A stretch of 64,000 nucleotides of DNA, from positions 1-64,000 of the forward strand of contig JAFYKZ010000010.1 of NCBI GenBank assembly GCA_017537365.1. Reading direction: 5' to 3'. The notes beneath the pieces were generated by a model. It was not told where the DNA came from. It saw only the letters and a program-made list of their open reading frames with translations, and did not search any database. Origin of the DNA: Clostridia bacterium (GTDB lineage: Bacteria; Bacillota; Clostridia; Oscillospirales; Acutalibacteraceae). Shown in pieces: positions 14,765-23,117 of this stretch (its first letter is position 1; each line of letters opens with the position of its first letter). Both the position numbers and the translations under genes were made by a program.

Positions 14765-15106
14765 TTGAAAATATTAGTAGTTGAACCATTAAAAGAACCT
14801 TACGAAAAAGAAATAGATGGAACGCTAGAAACAATGCAAGAAATCGTTGGCGGGTTAATTCAAGCAATTTATCCTTTTGACCACCCTGAAATCGCGCTTA
14901 TTTGCAATGATGACGGAAAGTTAATGAAATTGCCATTAAACCGAGCGTTATTTGATATGGATGGCAAAATTGTAGATATAATCGCAGGCACGTTTTTTCT
15001 TTGTTCAGCGCCAACCGATTCTGAAAATTTTGGAAGTCTTACTGATGAGCAAATTGAAGAATACAAAACAAGGTTTGAAGCGTTAGAAATATACATAACA
15101 CGATAA
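14765..15106 (+). CDS. DUF3846 family protein
   Basis: A 113-residue soluble protein that looks like DUF3846, a small family common on Firmicutes mobile elements and of unknown function. Typical strings are KILVVEPLKEPYEKEIDGTL, LIQAIYPFDHPEIALICND and LPLNRALFDMDGKIVDIIAG. The start is a TTG 7 bp after AAAGGAG. It is the last gene of the amidoligase/amidotransferase operon, which suggests a shared task, but DUF3846 genes also occur without such partners. Confidence 0.75.
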   Translation: MKILVVEPLKEPYEKEIDGTLETMQEIVGGLIQAIYPFDHPEIALICNDDGKLMKLPLNRALFDMDGKIVDIIAGTFFLCSAPTDSENFGSLTDEQIEEYKTRFEALEIYITR

Positions 15107-15195
15107 AGGCAAACTAAATAGATATAACTGTATATTATATCTATGCTTAAGACCGGACTAGTGCCGTGACCGGAGCATAAAGGAACGTAAAAATA

Positions 15196-15300
15196 TATCC
15201 CATTAGGGTACACTCTAATGAGATACCAAAATTATGTGCCAATAGGGTTGGTTTTAGCGCTTTGGGATATGCCAAAATAAAATCATACCCTATTGGGAAT
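15196..15300. other. res-like recombination site for the adjacent resolvase
   Basis: Several related palindromic units lie just before the resolvase gene: ATTAGGGTACACTCTAAT (about 15205-15222), then GCCAATAGGG (about 15238) and ACCCTATTGGGA (about 15287-15298). Repeated inverted subsites ahead of a small resolvase are the standard res layout, and the last units may also repress the gene. Confidence 0.5.
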
Positions 15301-15312
15301 TGGAGTGATAAT

Positions 15313-15861
15313 TTGAAGATTGGATATATACGCATAAGCACCACAGACCAAAACACAGAAAGGCAAGAAGTCCTAATGAAAGAACTTGGCGTAGAACAAG
15401 TTTATATTGACCGTATGAGCGGTAAGAATACAAACCGTCCTGAACTTAAACGAATGATGAATTATGTTCGCGAGGGGGATGTGGTAATAGTTGAGTCAAT
15501 TTCACGATTTGCAAGGAACACCAAAGACCTACTGGATTTAGTTGAACAATTAACCGCCAAGCAGGTTGAATTTATTTCTAAAAAAGAAGCAATAGATACC
15601 ACAACCCCAACTGGCAAGTTTATGCTTACGATATTTGGCGCAGTTGCTGAACTTGAAAGAGAATATACTTTACAGCGGCAAAAAGAAGGTATTGCCATTG
15701 CAAAAGAAAAAGGTGTCTATAAAGGCAGAAAACCAATAGAACACCCTAAGTTTAATGAGGTTGTATTTCTTTGGAAAAGTGGAGATATTACTGCTACCGA
15801 AGCTATGAAACGCCTTGATATGAAACCGAGTACGTTTTATAGGAAAGTTAAAAAACTTTAA
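15313..15861 (+). CDS. Small serine resolvase/invertase
   Basis: A 182-residue recombinase of the gamma-delta/Hin size class. Nucleophile Ser9 lies in IGYIRISTTDQNTERQ, with the arginine motif VESISRFARN near residue 70. A C-terminal helix-turn-helix ends the protein (TATEAMKRLDMKPSTFYRK). It would resolve dimers or invert DNA at nearby res-type sites. The TTG at 15313 is chosen because GGAG lies 7 bp upstream and the family motif begins at once; a longer frame would add 17 unrelated residues. It could be the element's dimer-resolution system or the relic of a separate insertion. Confidence 0.88.
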   Translation: MKIGYIRISTTDQNTERQEVLMKELGVEQVYIDRMSGKNTNRPELKRMMNYVREGDVVIVESISRFARNTKDLLDLVEQLTAKQVEFISKKEAIDTTTPTGKFMLTIFGAVAELEREYTLQRQKEGIAIAKEKGVYKGRKPIEHPKFNEVVFLWKSGDITATEAMKRLDMKPSTFYRKVKKL

Positions 15862-15878
15862 AATATTTTTTAACTATT

Positions 15879-16034
15879 ATACAAAAAGAGTGTGCTTTAA
15901 TTTAAGCACTCTCTTTTTCAAAAAAACATATCTTTTTAATCAATCCGCATTGAAAATTTGAAATTTGTAAAATACTATACCTTGCAATTTGACAAAGGCT
16001 ATACTCTCTTTAAATCCTTAGCCTTTTAGATATG
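15879..16034. repeat. Noncoding repeat copy A (about 155 bp)
   Basis: A direct repeat of 17438-17589 with only scattered differences. It holds a strong hairpin with T-run (AGAGTG...CACTCT near 15886-15918), which on the minus strand would end a short RNA made from the rest. The conserved part includes ATCCGCATTGAAAA and a GGCTA...TAGCC stem. No ORF is conserved in it. Confidence 0.7.
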
Positions 16035-16053
16035 AAAATTCCCTATTTAACTT

Positions 16054-16393
16054 TTACACTGGTTTGATAATTATTTTATTTTCTGCTTTTTCAAGATTGT
16101 TATATAATGCAATATCAACCGTCTTTAGATAAGACATAGCCGATATATATTTGCAGTATTTGCTCCAATATAAAATAATTAACTCCCAACAAGCCGCAAC
16201 AGTATAATTAACCGCAACGTTATGGCTATATCCACTGCATTTTTATTAGCAACCATATTCTCTTCAAAAGGCAAGGCAAAAGCATCTATCATAGTCAACA
16301 ATTGGCATTTCTGCCTCATAGTTATGAAAAGTTTCTTCGTAGTTTCGATTTTAAATAAAAAATCTTTAGTTGAAAATATAATTTTCCCTCGAA
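16054..16393 (-). pseudogene. Possible degraded coding remnant downstream of yitT
   Basis: In this 340-bp stretch the minus strand has protein-like stretches in more than one frame (for example NYEAEMPIVDYDRCF and later NYTVAACWELIILYW), separated by stops and frame changes. There is no start or ribosome site. It may be a decayed gene left by an earlier rearrangement; I cannot name a family, and it could be chance. Confidence 0.25.
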
Positions 16394-17230
16394 TTACCTA
16401 TATATGTAAAATCCGTTGCCTTGAATTTGTTGAGACTCTGAATACACAATAAAAGCATCTTTATCAATACTTAATATTTTGTCTTGAAAATTTGGAACCT
16501 CGTTTTCCTTCAAAGCACAAAACAAAATTCTTTTCTTTTCAGAACTGTATGCTCCAATTGCCTTAATAATTGTAACTCCTCGCGGAGAGGTTGAAACAAG
16601 ATAATCCGATACCTCTCTGCCCTTTTCAGTAACAACAAAGGCTATTTTTGAAACGTTTAATTTTCTTATCAACCAGTCAATGCAAAATGTTGAAAAGAAA
16701 AGTGAAAATACTCCAAATAAAACAAGCTCAGTATCTTTAAATACAATAAGTGAAGCTATTATTACTAATCCATCAACCAACAAAAGCAATTTTCCGATTG
16801 GAAACTGCGGTAAAAAATATTGGATCAATCTGCTCAATATATCAGTTCCTCCTGTTGAAGCTCCGGAAGCAAAAGCTATACCGATACCGAGTCCATAAAG
16901 AGTTCCTCCAAAAAAAGCAGCTAAAAAAATATTATCAGTAACTGTAGGAAAATATGAAAACAACTGAACAAATAAAGAAAGCATCCCCGCTCCAAATAAT
17001 GTTTTAACAGTAAAATTAACACCTAAAAATTTAATCCCAACAATCAAAAAAGCTATATTTATAACAGCAAAGGTTAAACCAGGAGCAATATTTAATGTTT
17101 GATACAATATTGTGGAAATTCCTGACACTCCGCCGCAGACAATCTTATTCGGTGTTAAAAAAGCACTTACTGCAAATCCGGTCAAAGCTGTACCAATCAT
17201 CGTATATATTAGAGATTTAATTTTTTTCAT
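16394..17230 (-). CDS. YitT family membrane protein (DUF161 + DUF2179)
   Basis: A 278-residue protein. About five to six membrane segments come first (for example FGAGMLSLFVQLFSYFP, GIGIAFASGASTGGTDILS). A soluble C-terminal DUF2179 domain follows (SKIAFVVTEKGREVSDYL ... GVTIIKAIGAYSSEKKR). The family is widespread in Firmicutes; its function is not settled. The ATG follows AAGGAGC at 8-bp spacing. The gene is enclosed by two copies of a 155-bp noncoding repeat (15879 and 17438), so it could have arrived as a unit. It has no evident link to the glycan genes next to it. Confidence 0.9.
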   Translation of the reverse strand: MKKIKSLIYTMIGTALTGFAVSAFLTPNKIVCGGVSGISTILYQTLNIAPGLTFAVINIAFLIVGIKFLGVNFTVKTLFGAGMLSLFVQLFSYFPTVTDNIFLAAFFGGTLYGLGIGIAFASGASTGGTDILSRLIQYFLPQFPIGKLLLLVDGLVIIASLIVFKDTELVLFGVFSLFFSTFCIDWLIRKLNVSKIAFVVTEKGREVSDYLVSTSPRGVTIIKAIGAYSSEKKRILFCALKENEVPNFQDKILSIDKDAFIVYSESQQIQGNGFYIYR

Positions 17231-17437
17231 ACTTTATGCTCCTTGATTTAAAACACAGATAATAAATTAAAGTTAAAATAAACCGCAAAATTTGTTAATA
17301 AACTTTAAAGCTTACCTTTGAGTTTATCCTAAATTCACTAAATATAAATAACTATTTAATACTGTTTTTTGATTCTTTTTCAATTTAAAAATCACTTTAA
17401 TTTTAAATTAAAAAACAGTAAACTCATTTTAATTATC

Positions 17438-17589
17438 ATACAAAAAGAGTGCCCTTAAATTTAAGCACACTCTTTTTCAAAAACATATCTTTTTTCAATC
17501 CGCATTGAAAATTGAAAATTTGTAAAATACTATACTTTGCGAATTGAAAAAGGCTATACTCTCTCTAAATCCTAAGCCTTTTAGATATG
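17438..17589. repeat. Noncoding repeat copy B (about 152 bp), with terminator
   Basis: The second copy of the repeat at 15879-16034, in the same orientation, 1.56 kb away. On the minus strand its hairpin and T-run would end the long operon finishing with the M20 peptidase. The rest of the gap 17231-17437 is AT-rich DNA with an ACTGTTTTTT/AAAAAACAGT inverted repeat and no gene. Confidence 0.7.
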
Positions 17590-17637
17590 TTAATTTTTTA
17601 AAACATATTAATAGCTACTATTGTATGTTTCAAGCAA

Positions 17638-19071
17638 TCAACCATTATCAAGGTCTAATTCAAGCAATATACAAACAAGGATTTTTAACGAAGTTAATAA
17701 ACCTTCTATGCTCAATTTTTCGTCAGGTTGATGCCATTCGCCGTGACCATTAGGTAAATCTATATACTCGTACGGCAAATCAACCACTGTACCTATTGAA
17801 CACGAATTATTAAGCAATCTTGAATAAGTGCCACCGGCAGAAATAATAGGTTGTTTGTCTTTATTTCCTGTAACATAAGCATATGCACTAGAAACCGCCT
17901 TTGGAAGTTGCAAATTACCATCAACATAATATCCATCAGCTGCTCGTTTCAAATCTATATCCCAATTTTCTTGAGCAGCTTCAACTATTTGTTCATGTAT
18001 TTTATTAATGCTTGTGTTTATTCCGCAACGTATATCAAGTCCTAATACAAGTTTACCATCCTTAGTACGAATCAACCCATTACCGCAGGTCAATTTGCCA
18101 AAAATTTCATCGCTATTTTCAATTCCAAAACCAGCACCATAACAATCACCGATAAACTGACCTATTTGTCTTATCATTTCACGTTCATTTTCAGGTATGC
18201 TATTGCATTTTATAAGAACTTTAGAAAGCGTTACCATAGCATTATGAGTATTCTCAATATGAGCAACATGCCCAGACTTACCCTTTGCCGTTACAATTAT
18301 CAATTGGTCACGTTTCTCAAATACTACTTCTGAATTTTCCTTGCAGTTTTCTTTTAATTCCTCAAACAACTCCTCAGAAAACTCAATCTCGGCCGTAACT
18401 TCACCCAAAACGATTGTATAAGATTCGCCGCCATATATGCGCTTGATGGTTTTAAATTGATTTTTTGAAATCAAATCGAGCTTCATCGTACTCTTTTCGC
18501 CACCATAATACGGGTACTCAGCATCAAGCACTAAGCAAAAATCGGGCATTATCTCATTGTTTTTAAAACTCAAAAGATCGTCCATACCGGTTTCTTCATT
18601 ACTTCCGGTCATCATTAGAAGCCGAGATTCAAAAGGCAGTTTCAAATCTCTTATAATTTTTGAAGCATAAAGTGACTCCACTATTCCCGATTTATCATCG
18701 TGGCAACCTCTACCAAATATATACCCATCTTTTATAATCGGTTCAAATGGTTCACAAACAAGCCAATCGTTGCCAACCGGCACCACATCTCCGTGAGCAA
18801 ACAAACCTACCGTTTTATCTCCTTTTCCCCAAGAAGCTAAAACATATTTATTATCTGAACTGATTTGACTTTTAAATCCGTGACGTTCATACAATTTCTT
18901 TGTTTCTTCAAGAACTCGTTTGCATGCTTTTCCATAAGGTGCATCATTTTCAGCATCGGATTGCACCGAAGGAATACGGATAAGCTCCAAAAGATCTTTA
19001 ACTATATCTTCCTTATTTTCACGAATATAGTTATCTATTTGATCTAAAATAACTTTATCTACCATTTTCAT
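17638..19071 (-). CDS. M20 family dipeptidase (PepV/Sapep-like)
   Basis: A 477-residue metallopeptidase without a signal peptide. Zinc ligands are seen in LFAHGDVVPVG, RGCHDDKSG and GSNEETGMDD; a further ligand region is LVLDAEYP. The length and order match dinuclear-zinc dipeptidases of the PepV/Sapep group. It should act in the cytoplasm on short peptides or N-acyl compounds. It lies 15 bp after the giant surface protein gene, last in the long leftward operon. That could mean it processes amino acids from glycopeptides, but an unrelated role is possible. The ribosome site is weak, suggesting low or coupled translation. Confidence 0.85.
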   Translation of the reverse strand: MKMVDKVILDQIDNYIRENKEDIVKDLLELIRIPSVQSDAENDAPYGKACKRVLEETKKLYERHGFKSQISSDNKYVLASWGKGDKTVGLFAHGDVVPVGNDWLVCEPFEPIIKDGYIFGRGCHDDKSGIVESLYASKIIRDLKLPFESRLLMMTGSNEETGMDDLLSFKNNEIMPDFCLVLDAEYPYYGGEKSTMKLDLISKNQFKTIKRIYGGESYTIVLGEVTAEIEFSEELFEELKENCKENSEVVFEKRDQLIIVTAKGKSGHVAHIENTHNAMVTLSKVLIKCNSIPENEREMIRQIGQFIGDCYGAGFGIENSDEIFGKLTCGNGLIRTKDGKLVLGLDIRCGINTSINKIHEQIVEAAQENWDIDLKRAADGYYVDGNLQLPKAVSSAYAYVTGNKDKQPIISAGGTYSRLLNNSCSIGTVVDLPYEYIDLPNGHGEWHQPDEKLSIEGLLTSLKILVCILLELDLDNG

Positions 19072-19086
19072 TATTTATTAACCAAA

Positions 19087-22000
19087 TTAAATTCTAACTT
19101 TATTTCTCTTTCTTATGATAATAAATAAGAATACCGCAAGTGAGGTAGTAGCTAATACAACTACACCTGAAACAGATATCAAAATCCAAGCCCATAAAGA
19201 TAATCCATCTTCTTCAACTTCGGTTTCGGGTTTATAATTATATCCATATTTTAATTTAAGTGTTATAGCGGTATTTTCTTGCAAATTCACTGTTTTTAAT
19301 ACATAGAAACCGCCCTTAACTTTTGTATAAATCTTATATTCAGCGGCGGCAAGTGAATTAAATTCAAAGTTTCCGTCTTTATCGGTAACAACGCTTTGAC
19401 CATTATTAATAAACACTTCTAAATTTGGAACTGGTTTTCTATCAGGGGTATAAACAGTTCCTTTTATCTTACCATAATATACCGTTTCGACATTTTCTTC
19501 AAAAACTCCAGAATTATCAAGCGAATCAAGTGAAACATTTGATATATCACAAACAATATCAAAACTATATGATCCATCTTTAAGTAGAACTACATAAGAA
19601 ACATAATAATCTTCACCATTTGAATCATATACGGATATATCATATTTGCCCGCAGGGATAGAATCAAAGCTGAAAGCTCCATTAAAATCCGTTTTACCTT
19701 TTACTTGATATTCATCCGATAAGAAAGCAAACTCAATATTTGATAACGCTTTTCCGTTGCTATCTTTAAAGGTTCCGCTAACTTTAGCATTCTCAGGTTC
19801 AAGTTCTCCTATATCTTTGTCTTCCCACCATTTGCCATCAACAAAATATCTATCGTCAAAATATGTAACAAGGTTTTTATAGTCATACTTTTTAAGGATG
19901 AGTTTTCCTGTATCGCCTTCCCATTTAACTAGACCTGTGCTATCAGCATCATGGTTAAACCAAATGGTCCATCCCCATATCCATTCATCTAATCCTTGAC
20001 TAAAATCAGGATTAACAAACAAATTGGTTTTATTAGGATCATCAACTTCATATAATTTGAAATCAAAGATTGTTGCCGTTTGTCCCGAAGCAAATTCAAA
20101 ACCAATAAATATCTGATCTTCCACTTCGTTAGGTATCTCGAACTCATAATAAGCATGCTTGTAATATACCTCACCTAGCTCTGTTTCAACTGCAACATCA
20201 ACCACTTTTACAGGATCCAACTTATGAATTGCAACTCTATTACCAGTTGCTCTAACCTGGAGTTGATAATTAACATCAGCAGCCAATGAACACTCAAATG
20301 CATATTTTGTATCAGGCTTAATGATTTTATATAAACGCTGTAAAAATGTTCTATAACCCGAAAAGTTTTCTATATATAGCATCTTTTCGGTACCTAACTC
20401 TTCGGTGGGTTCTTCTATAACCTTATAGAAATACTCATTTTTTCCAATATAATACTGCACCATAGCGGTGATTTTTGAGTTATCGTTAACATTGTTATAT
20501 ATATCTGCATTTTCCGGAGAATAACCATCAATTATCCAGTTATTCAAATGATTTTTGAAATCACCATTTTTAATCAGATTTGAATTAGTATTATCTGATT
20601 TTGTTACAGCAATATTTGAAACGGCAAATGAATAATCACCGCTTATGCTGAAACCAATATAATAATCTCCCGAATTACCGTTAAAACCAAACGAGTAAGT
20701 TCTATGGAAGTAATTTTCATCTTCTGAAACTAAAGAAATTTCGCCATTATCTGCAGAGCAAACCTTATTGCCTTGCGCATCAAAAACGCCTAAAATTATA
20801 CCTTGATCTAATTGACCATAACCATCAATATAATCAAAAGATACGTTATATTTTTTACCTTTCACCAAGGAGACTTTTTGAAGAATGCGCGAGGTGTTTT
20901 CACCCTTATGAGATAAAACAAGTAAATTGTCCGTAGGTTGAGAGTTTGTGTATGTTACTTCATAAACACCCTCAGGAACAACAAGTTTGTTATTATAGGA
21001 ATAGTATGTAATTTTGGATGTGCGTTCCTTTGCAATGGCTGTAAACCCACCGGAAACCTCAAATGTTCCCGGAACATCAGTTGCCGAAAGCATACCGCCG
21101 GATTTATCAGAATACATAAACCAACTGCCTTTAGCCGCATTGATTTCCCTTACTGTATTGCTCACCTTTGAGGATGCAAATCCGTTATTCAAAATCAATT
21201 GATAAGCTCCATTATAGGTGGTAGTATAATCCAAATAAGGATCCAAGAAAGGATCTCCACCATAAACAACACCACCATTAAATGTGAAGCTTACATCCCC
21301 ATTATAAGTGCCTTCAAATACCCAAAATTGATTAAAATATCCGTTGTTCACAACTACATTTATATCACTATTTACAATTCCTTGTCTATTTCTGGGTCCT
21401 ATACGAACATTTGCGCCTTTCCAAGAGTCTTGTCCTAATCCATTTATAGTGATATTGTTATCACTAACTACGCCACTGTCCATATTACCGAAATAAATTG
21501 TTCCGTATGAACCTGACATAGTAATGTTTTCATAGATAACTTCGTTACCATTTGAAATATGACTTACTGTATCATTTATATTAAAGTTCTTAAATGTTGT
21601 GGGGCCTCCCACAGATATTACACTATGAGGTTGAGTAAGGTTTTCTTCACCTGTATTACCTCTAATAGTTATCATTTTAGTATGTGTTGCTGTTGTTAAT
21701 ACCATATCAGTAAGTAAAACAATTTCGCCGGATTCCACACTTGAAGCCTCAATTACTTGTTCAGCCTTTGCGATTGTAGCATAAGGTTTTAACTGTGTTC
21801 CTTTACCGGTACTATCATTACCGGAAGAAGATACATAAATTGTTTTACCCGTATCCGCTGTGATAATTTCAGAAATATTATACTCACCGGGTTTATCGGA
21901 AAGATCAAGATATTTCTCGCCATCAACAGTGGATTCTTCCGAATGGTATATTTCGCTAGGATTTTGAGTGTTTGTTGCTTGAAGATTCAACTCCCCGATC

Positions 22001-22989
22001 ACTTTAAATTTACCGGGCAAATCAGTTGCTTCAAGATAACTATACTCTTTATTGCCTAACATTATCCATTTTCCGCCTTCGGCAGTAGCGTTTCTCACGC
22101 TATCATCAATATTACTGCTTACGGCACCATTATTCATTATAATTTGTAAAGATTTCTTAAAAGTAGAATTATTTTCACCATCAAATGTGATTACCTTTTG
22201 GTCATTAGATTTTATATCTGCAAACCATGAGATTATCACATCATCACCATATAAAGTATTAGTATCTAAAAATGATACTTTTTTAACATCACCCGAATTG
22301 ATGTTAATTTCAATTTTTCCGAGCGCGTTTCCGCAATCTGCGGTATTCTTTTTAGGCAAAACGCCCACTGCAATATCAAGACCTGAAGCCGAATTAACTT
22401 CACCGCTTAATTCAGCCGCATTAACATTAATTATCTGATCTGAAGTTGCAGTTCCATATTCATTAGCTCTTCCGGCAAGGATTCCAAACGAATTTTGATC
22501 AAAGGAAGTTCCTTCGCCGAATAAAATAGATTTTCCTTGTGTTATAATTGAATATTTAAGTGGAGAATCTTGTTCATCCAAAGCTGAAAGTATTTTTATA
22601 TTACTAAAGGTTATATTAGACTTAAGTAAGCATGTTTTTGAACCGTTAGCCTCAAGAGTTCTATCTGAAACCATTTGCAATTCAACATTATCTTCTGTTC
22701 CCTCGATAACAAGGTTACCATCAAATTCAGATTCAAAATCAAATTCTGCATAATCTTTAACTTTTAAGTTGATTATATCAGGATTAGATGATTTTGCTCT
22801 TGTTATTGCATATTCTATCGTTTTATAAGGTCTTGCATTGGTGCCGTTTCGGGTTGAATCGGCACCGTTTTCAGAAACATAAACAGTTTTTGTTACATTC
22901 TCTGCTGCAAGCTTATAAAGCCCTATTTGCGCCATACACATTGTGATGCAAATAACGAGAATTAAAGATAATACTTTTTTACTTTTCAT
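19087..22989 (-). CDS. Giant surface protein with repeated beta-rich modules, CBM-like and Cna-B-like domains, C-terminal membrane anchor
   Basis: A 1300-residue secreted protein. It has a signal peptide (about 1-30) and two modules opening with VYVSENGADSTRNGT and IYVSSSGNDSTGKGT, which recall DUF1565-type parallel beta-helix starts. Two carbohydrate-binding-like regions follow (NLIKNGDFKNHLNNWIIDG; NLFVNPDFSQGLDEWIWGW), then two Cna-B/carboxypeptidase-regulatory-like domains (about 1065-1250). A C-terminal membrane helix (SLWAWILISVSGVVVLATT) ends in basic residues, with no LPXTG. It probably displays glycan-binding domains on the cell. Its modules match those of the next gene upstream at 23118, so one arose from the other. 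ATG 22989 is chosen over GTG 23001 on ribosome-site spacing. Confidence 0.75.
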   Translation of the reverse strand: MKSKKVLSLILVICITMCMAQIGLYKLAAENVTKTVYVSENGADSTRNGTNARPYKTIEYAITRAKSSNPDIINLKVKDYAEFDFESEFDGNLVIEGTEDNVELQMVSDRTLEANGSKTCLLKSNITFSNIKILSALDEQDSPLKYSIITQGKSILFGEGTSFDQNSFGILAGRANEYGTATSDQIINVNAAELSGEVNSASGLDIAVGVLPKKNTADCGNALGKIEININSGDVKKVSFLDTNTLYGDDVIISWFADIKSNDQKVITFDGENNSTFKKSLQIIMNNGAVSSNIDDSVRNATAEGGKWIMLGNKEYSYLEATDLPGKFKVIGELNLQATNTQNPSEIYHSEESTVDGEKYLDLSDKPGEYNISEIITADTGKTIYVSSSGNDSTGKGTQLKPYATIAKAEQVIEASSVESGEIVLLTDMVLTTATHTKMITIRGNTGEENLTQPHSVISVGGPTTFKNFNINDTVSHISNGNEVIYENITMSGSYGTIYFGNMDSGVVSDNNITINGLGQDSWKGANVRIGPRNRQGIVNSDINVVVNNGYFNQFWVFEGTYNGDVSFTFNGGVVYGGDPFLDPYLDYTTTYNGAYQLILNNGFASSKVSNTVREINAAKGSWFMYSDKSGGMLSATDVPGTFEVSGGFTAIAKERTSKITYYSYNNKLVVPEGVYEVTYTNSQPTDNLLVLSHKGENTSRILQKVSLVKGKKYNVSFDYIDGYGQLDQGIILGVFDAQGNKVCSADNGEISLVSEDENYFHRTYSFGFNGNSGDYYIGFSISGDYSFAVSNIAVTKSDNTNSNLIKNGDFKNHLNNWIIDGYSPENADIYNNVNDNSKITAMVQYYIGKNEYFYKVIEEPTEELGTEKMLYIENFSGYRTFLQRLYKIIKPDTKYAFECSLAADVNYQLQVRATGNRVAIHKLDPVKVVDVAVETELGEVYYKHAYYEFEIPNEVEDQIFIGFEFASGQTATIFDFKLYEVDDPNKTNLFVNPDFSQGLDEWIWGWTIWFNHDADSTGLVKWEGDTGKLILKKYDYKNLVTYFDDRYFVDGKWWEDKDIGELEPENAKVSGTFKDSNGKALSNIEFAFLSDEYQVKGKTDFNGAFSFDSIPAGKYDISVYDSNGEDYYVSYVVLLKDGSYSFDIVCDISNVSLDSLDNSGVFEENVETVYYGKIKGTVYTPDRKPVPNLEVFINNGQSVVTDKDGNFEFNSLAAAEYKIYTKVKGGFYVLKTVNLQENTAITLKLKYGYNYKPETEVEEDGLSLWAWILISVSGVVVLATTSLAVFLFIIIRKRNKVRI

Positions 22990-23117
22990 ATTGATAAACA
23001 CCTATCCTTTATTACCGGCATTTAACCGATATATTATTTTAAATATATGAAAATTTCTTTTTTGGGAATTATCCGCTTGCAGCATTTACTAACTTAAAAC
23101 TAAATTAAATTATACTA

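Noticed and set aside
15879-17589. Repeat pair as the ends of an insertion sequence carrying yitT
   Set aside because: No transposase lies between the copies, the repeats are direct rather than inverted, and no target duplication is seen; kept only as a noncoding repeat.
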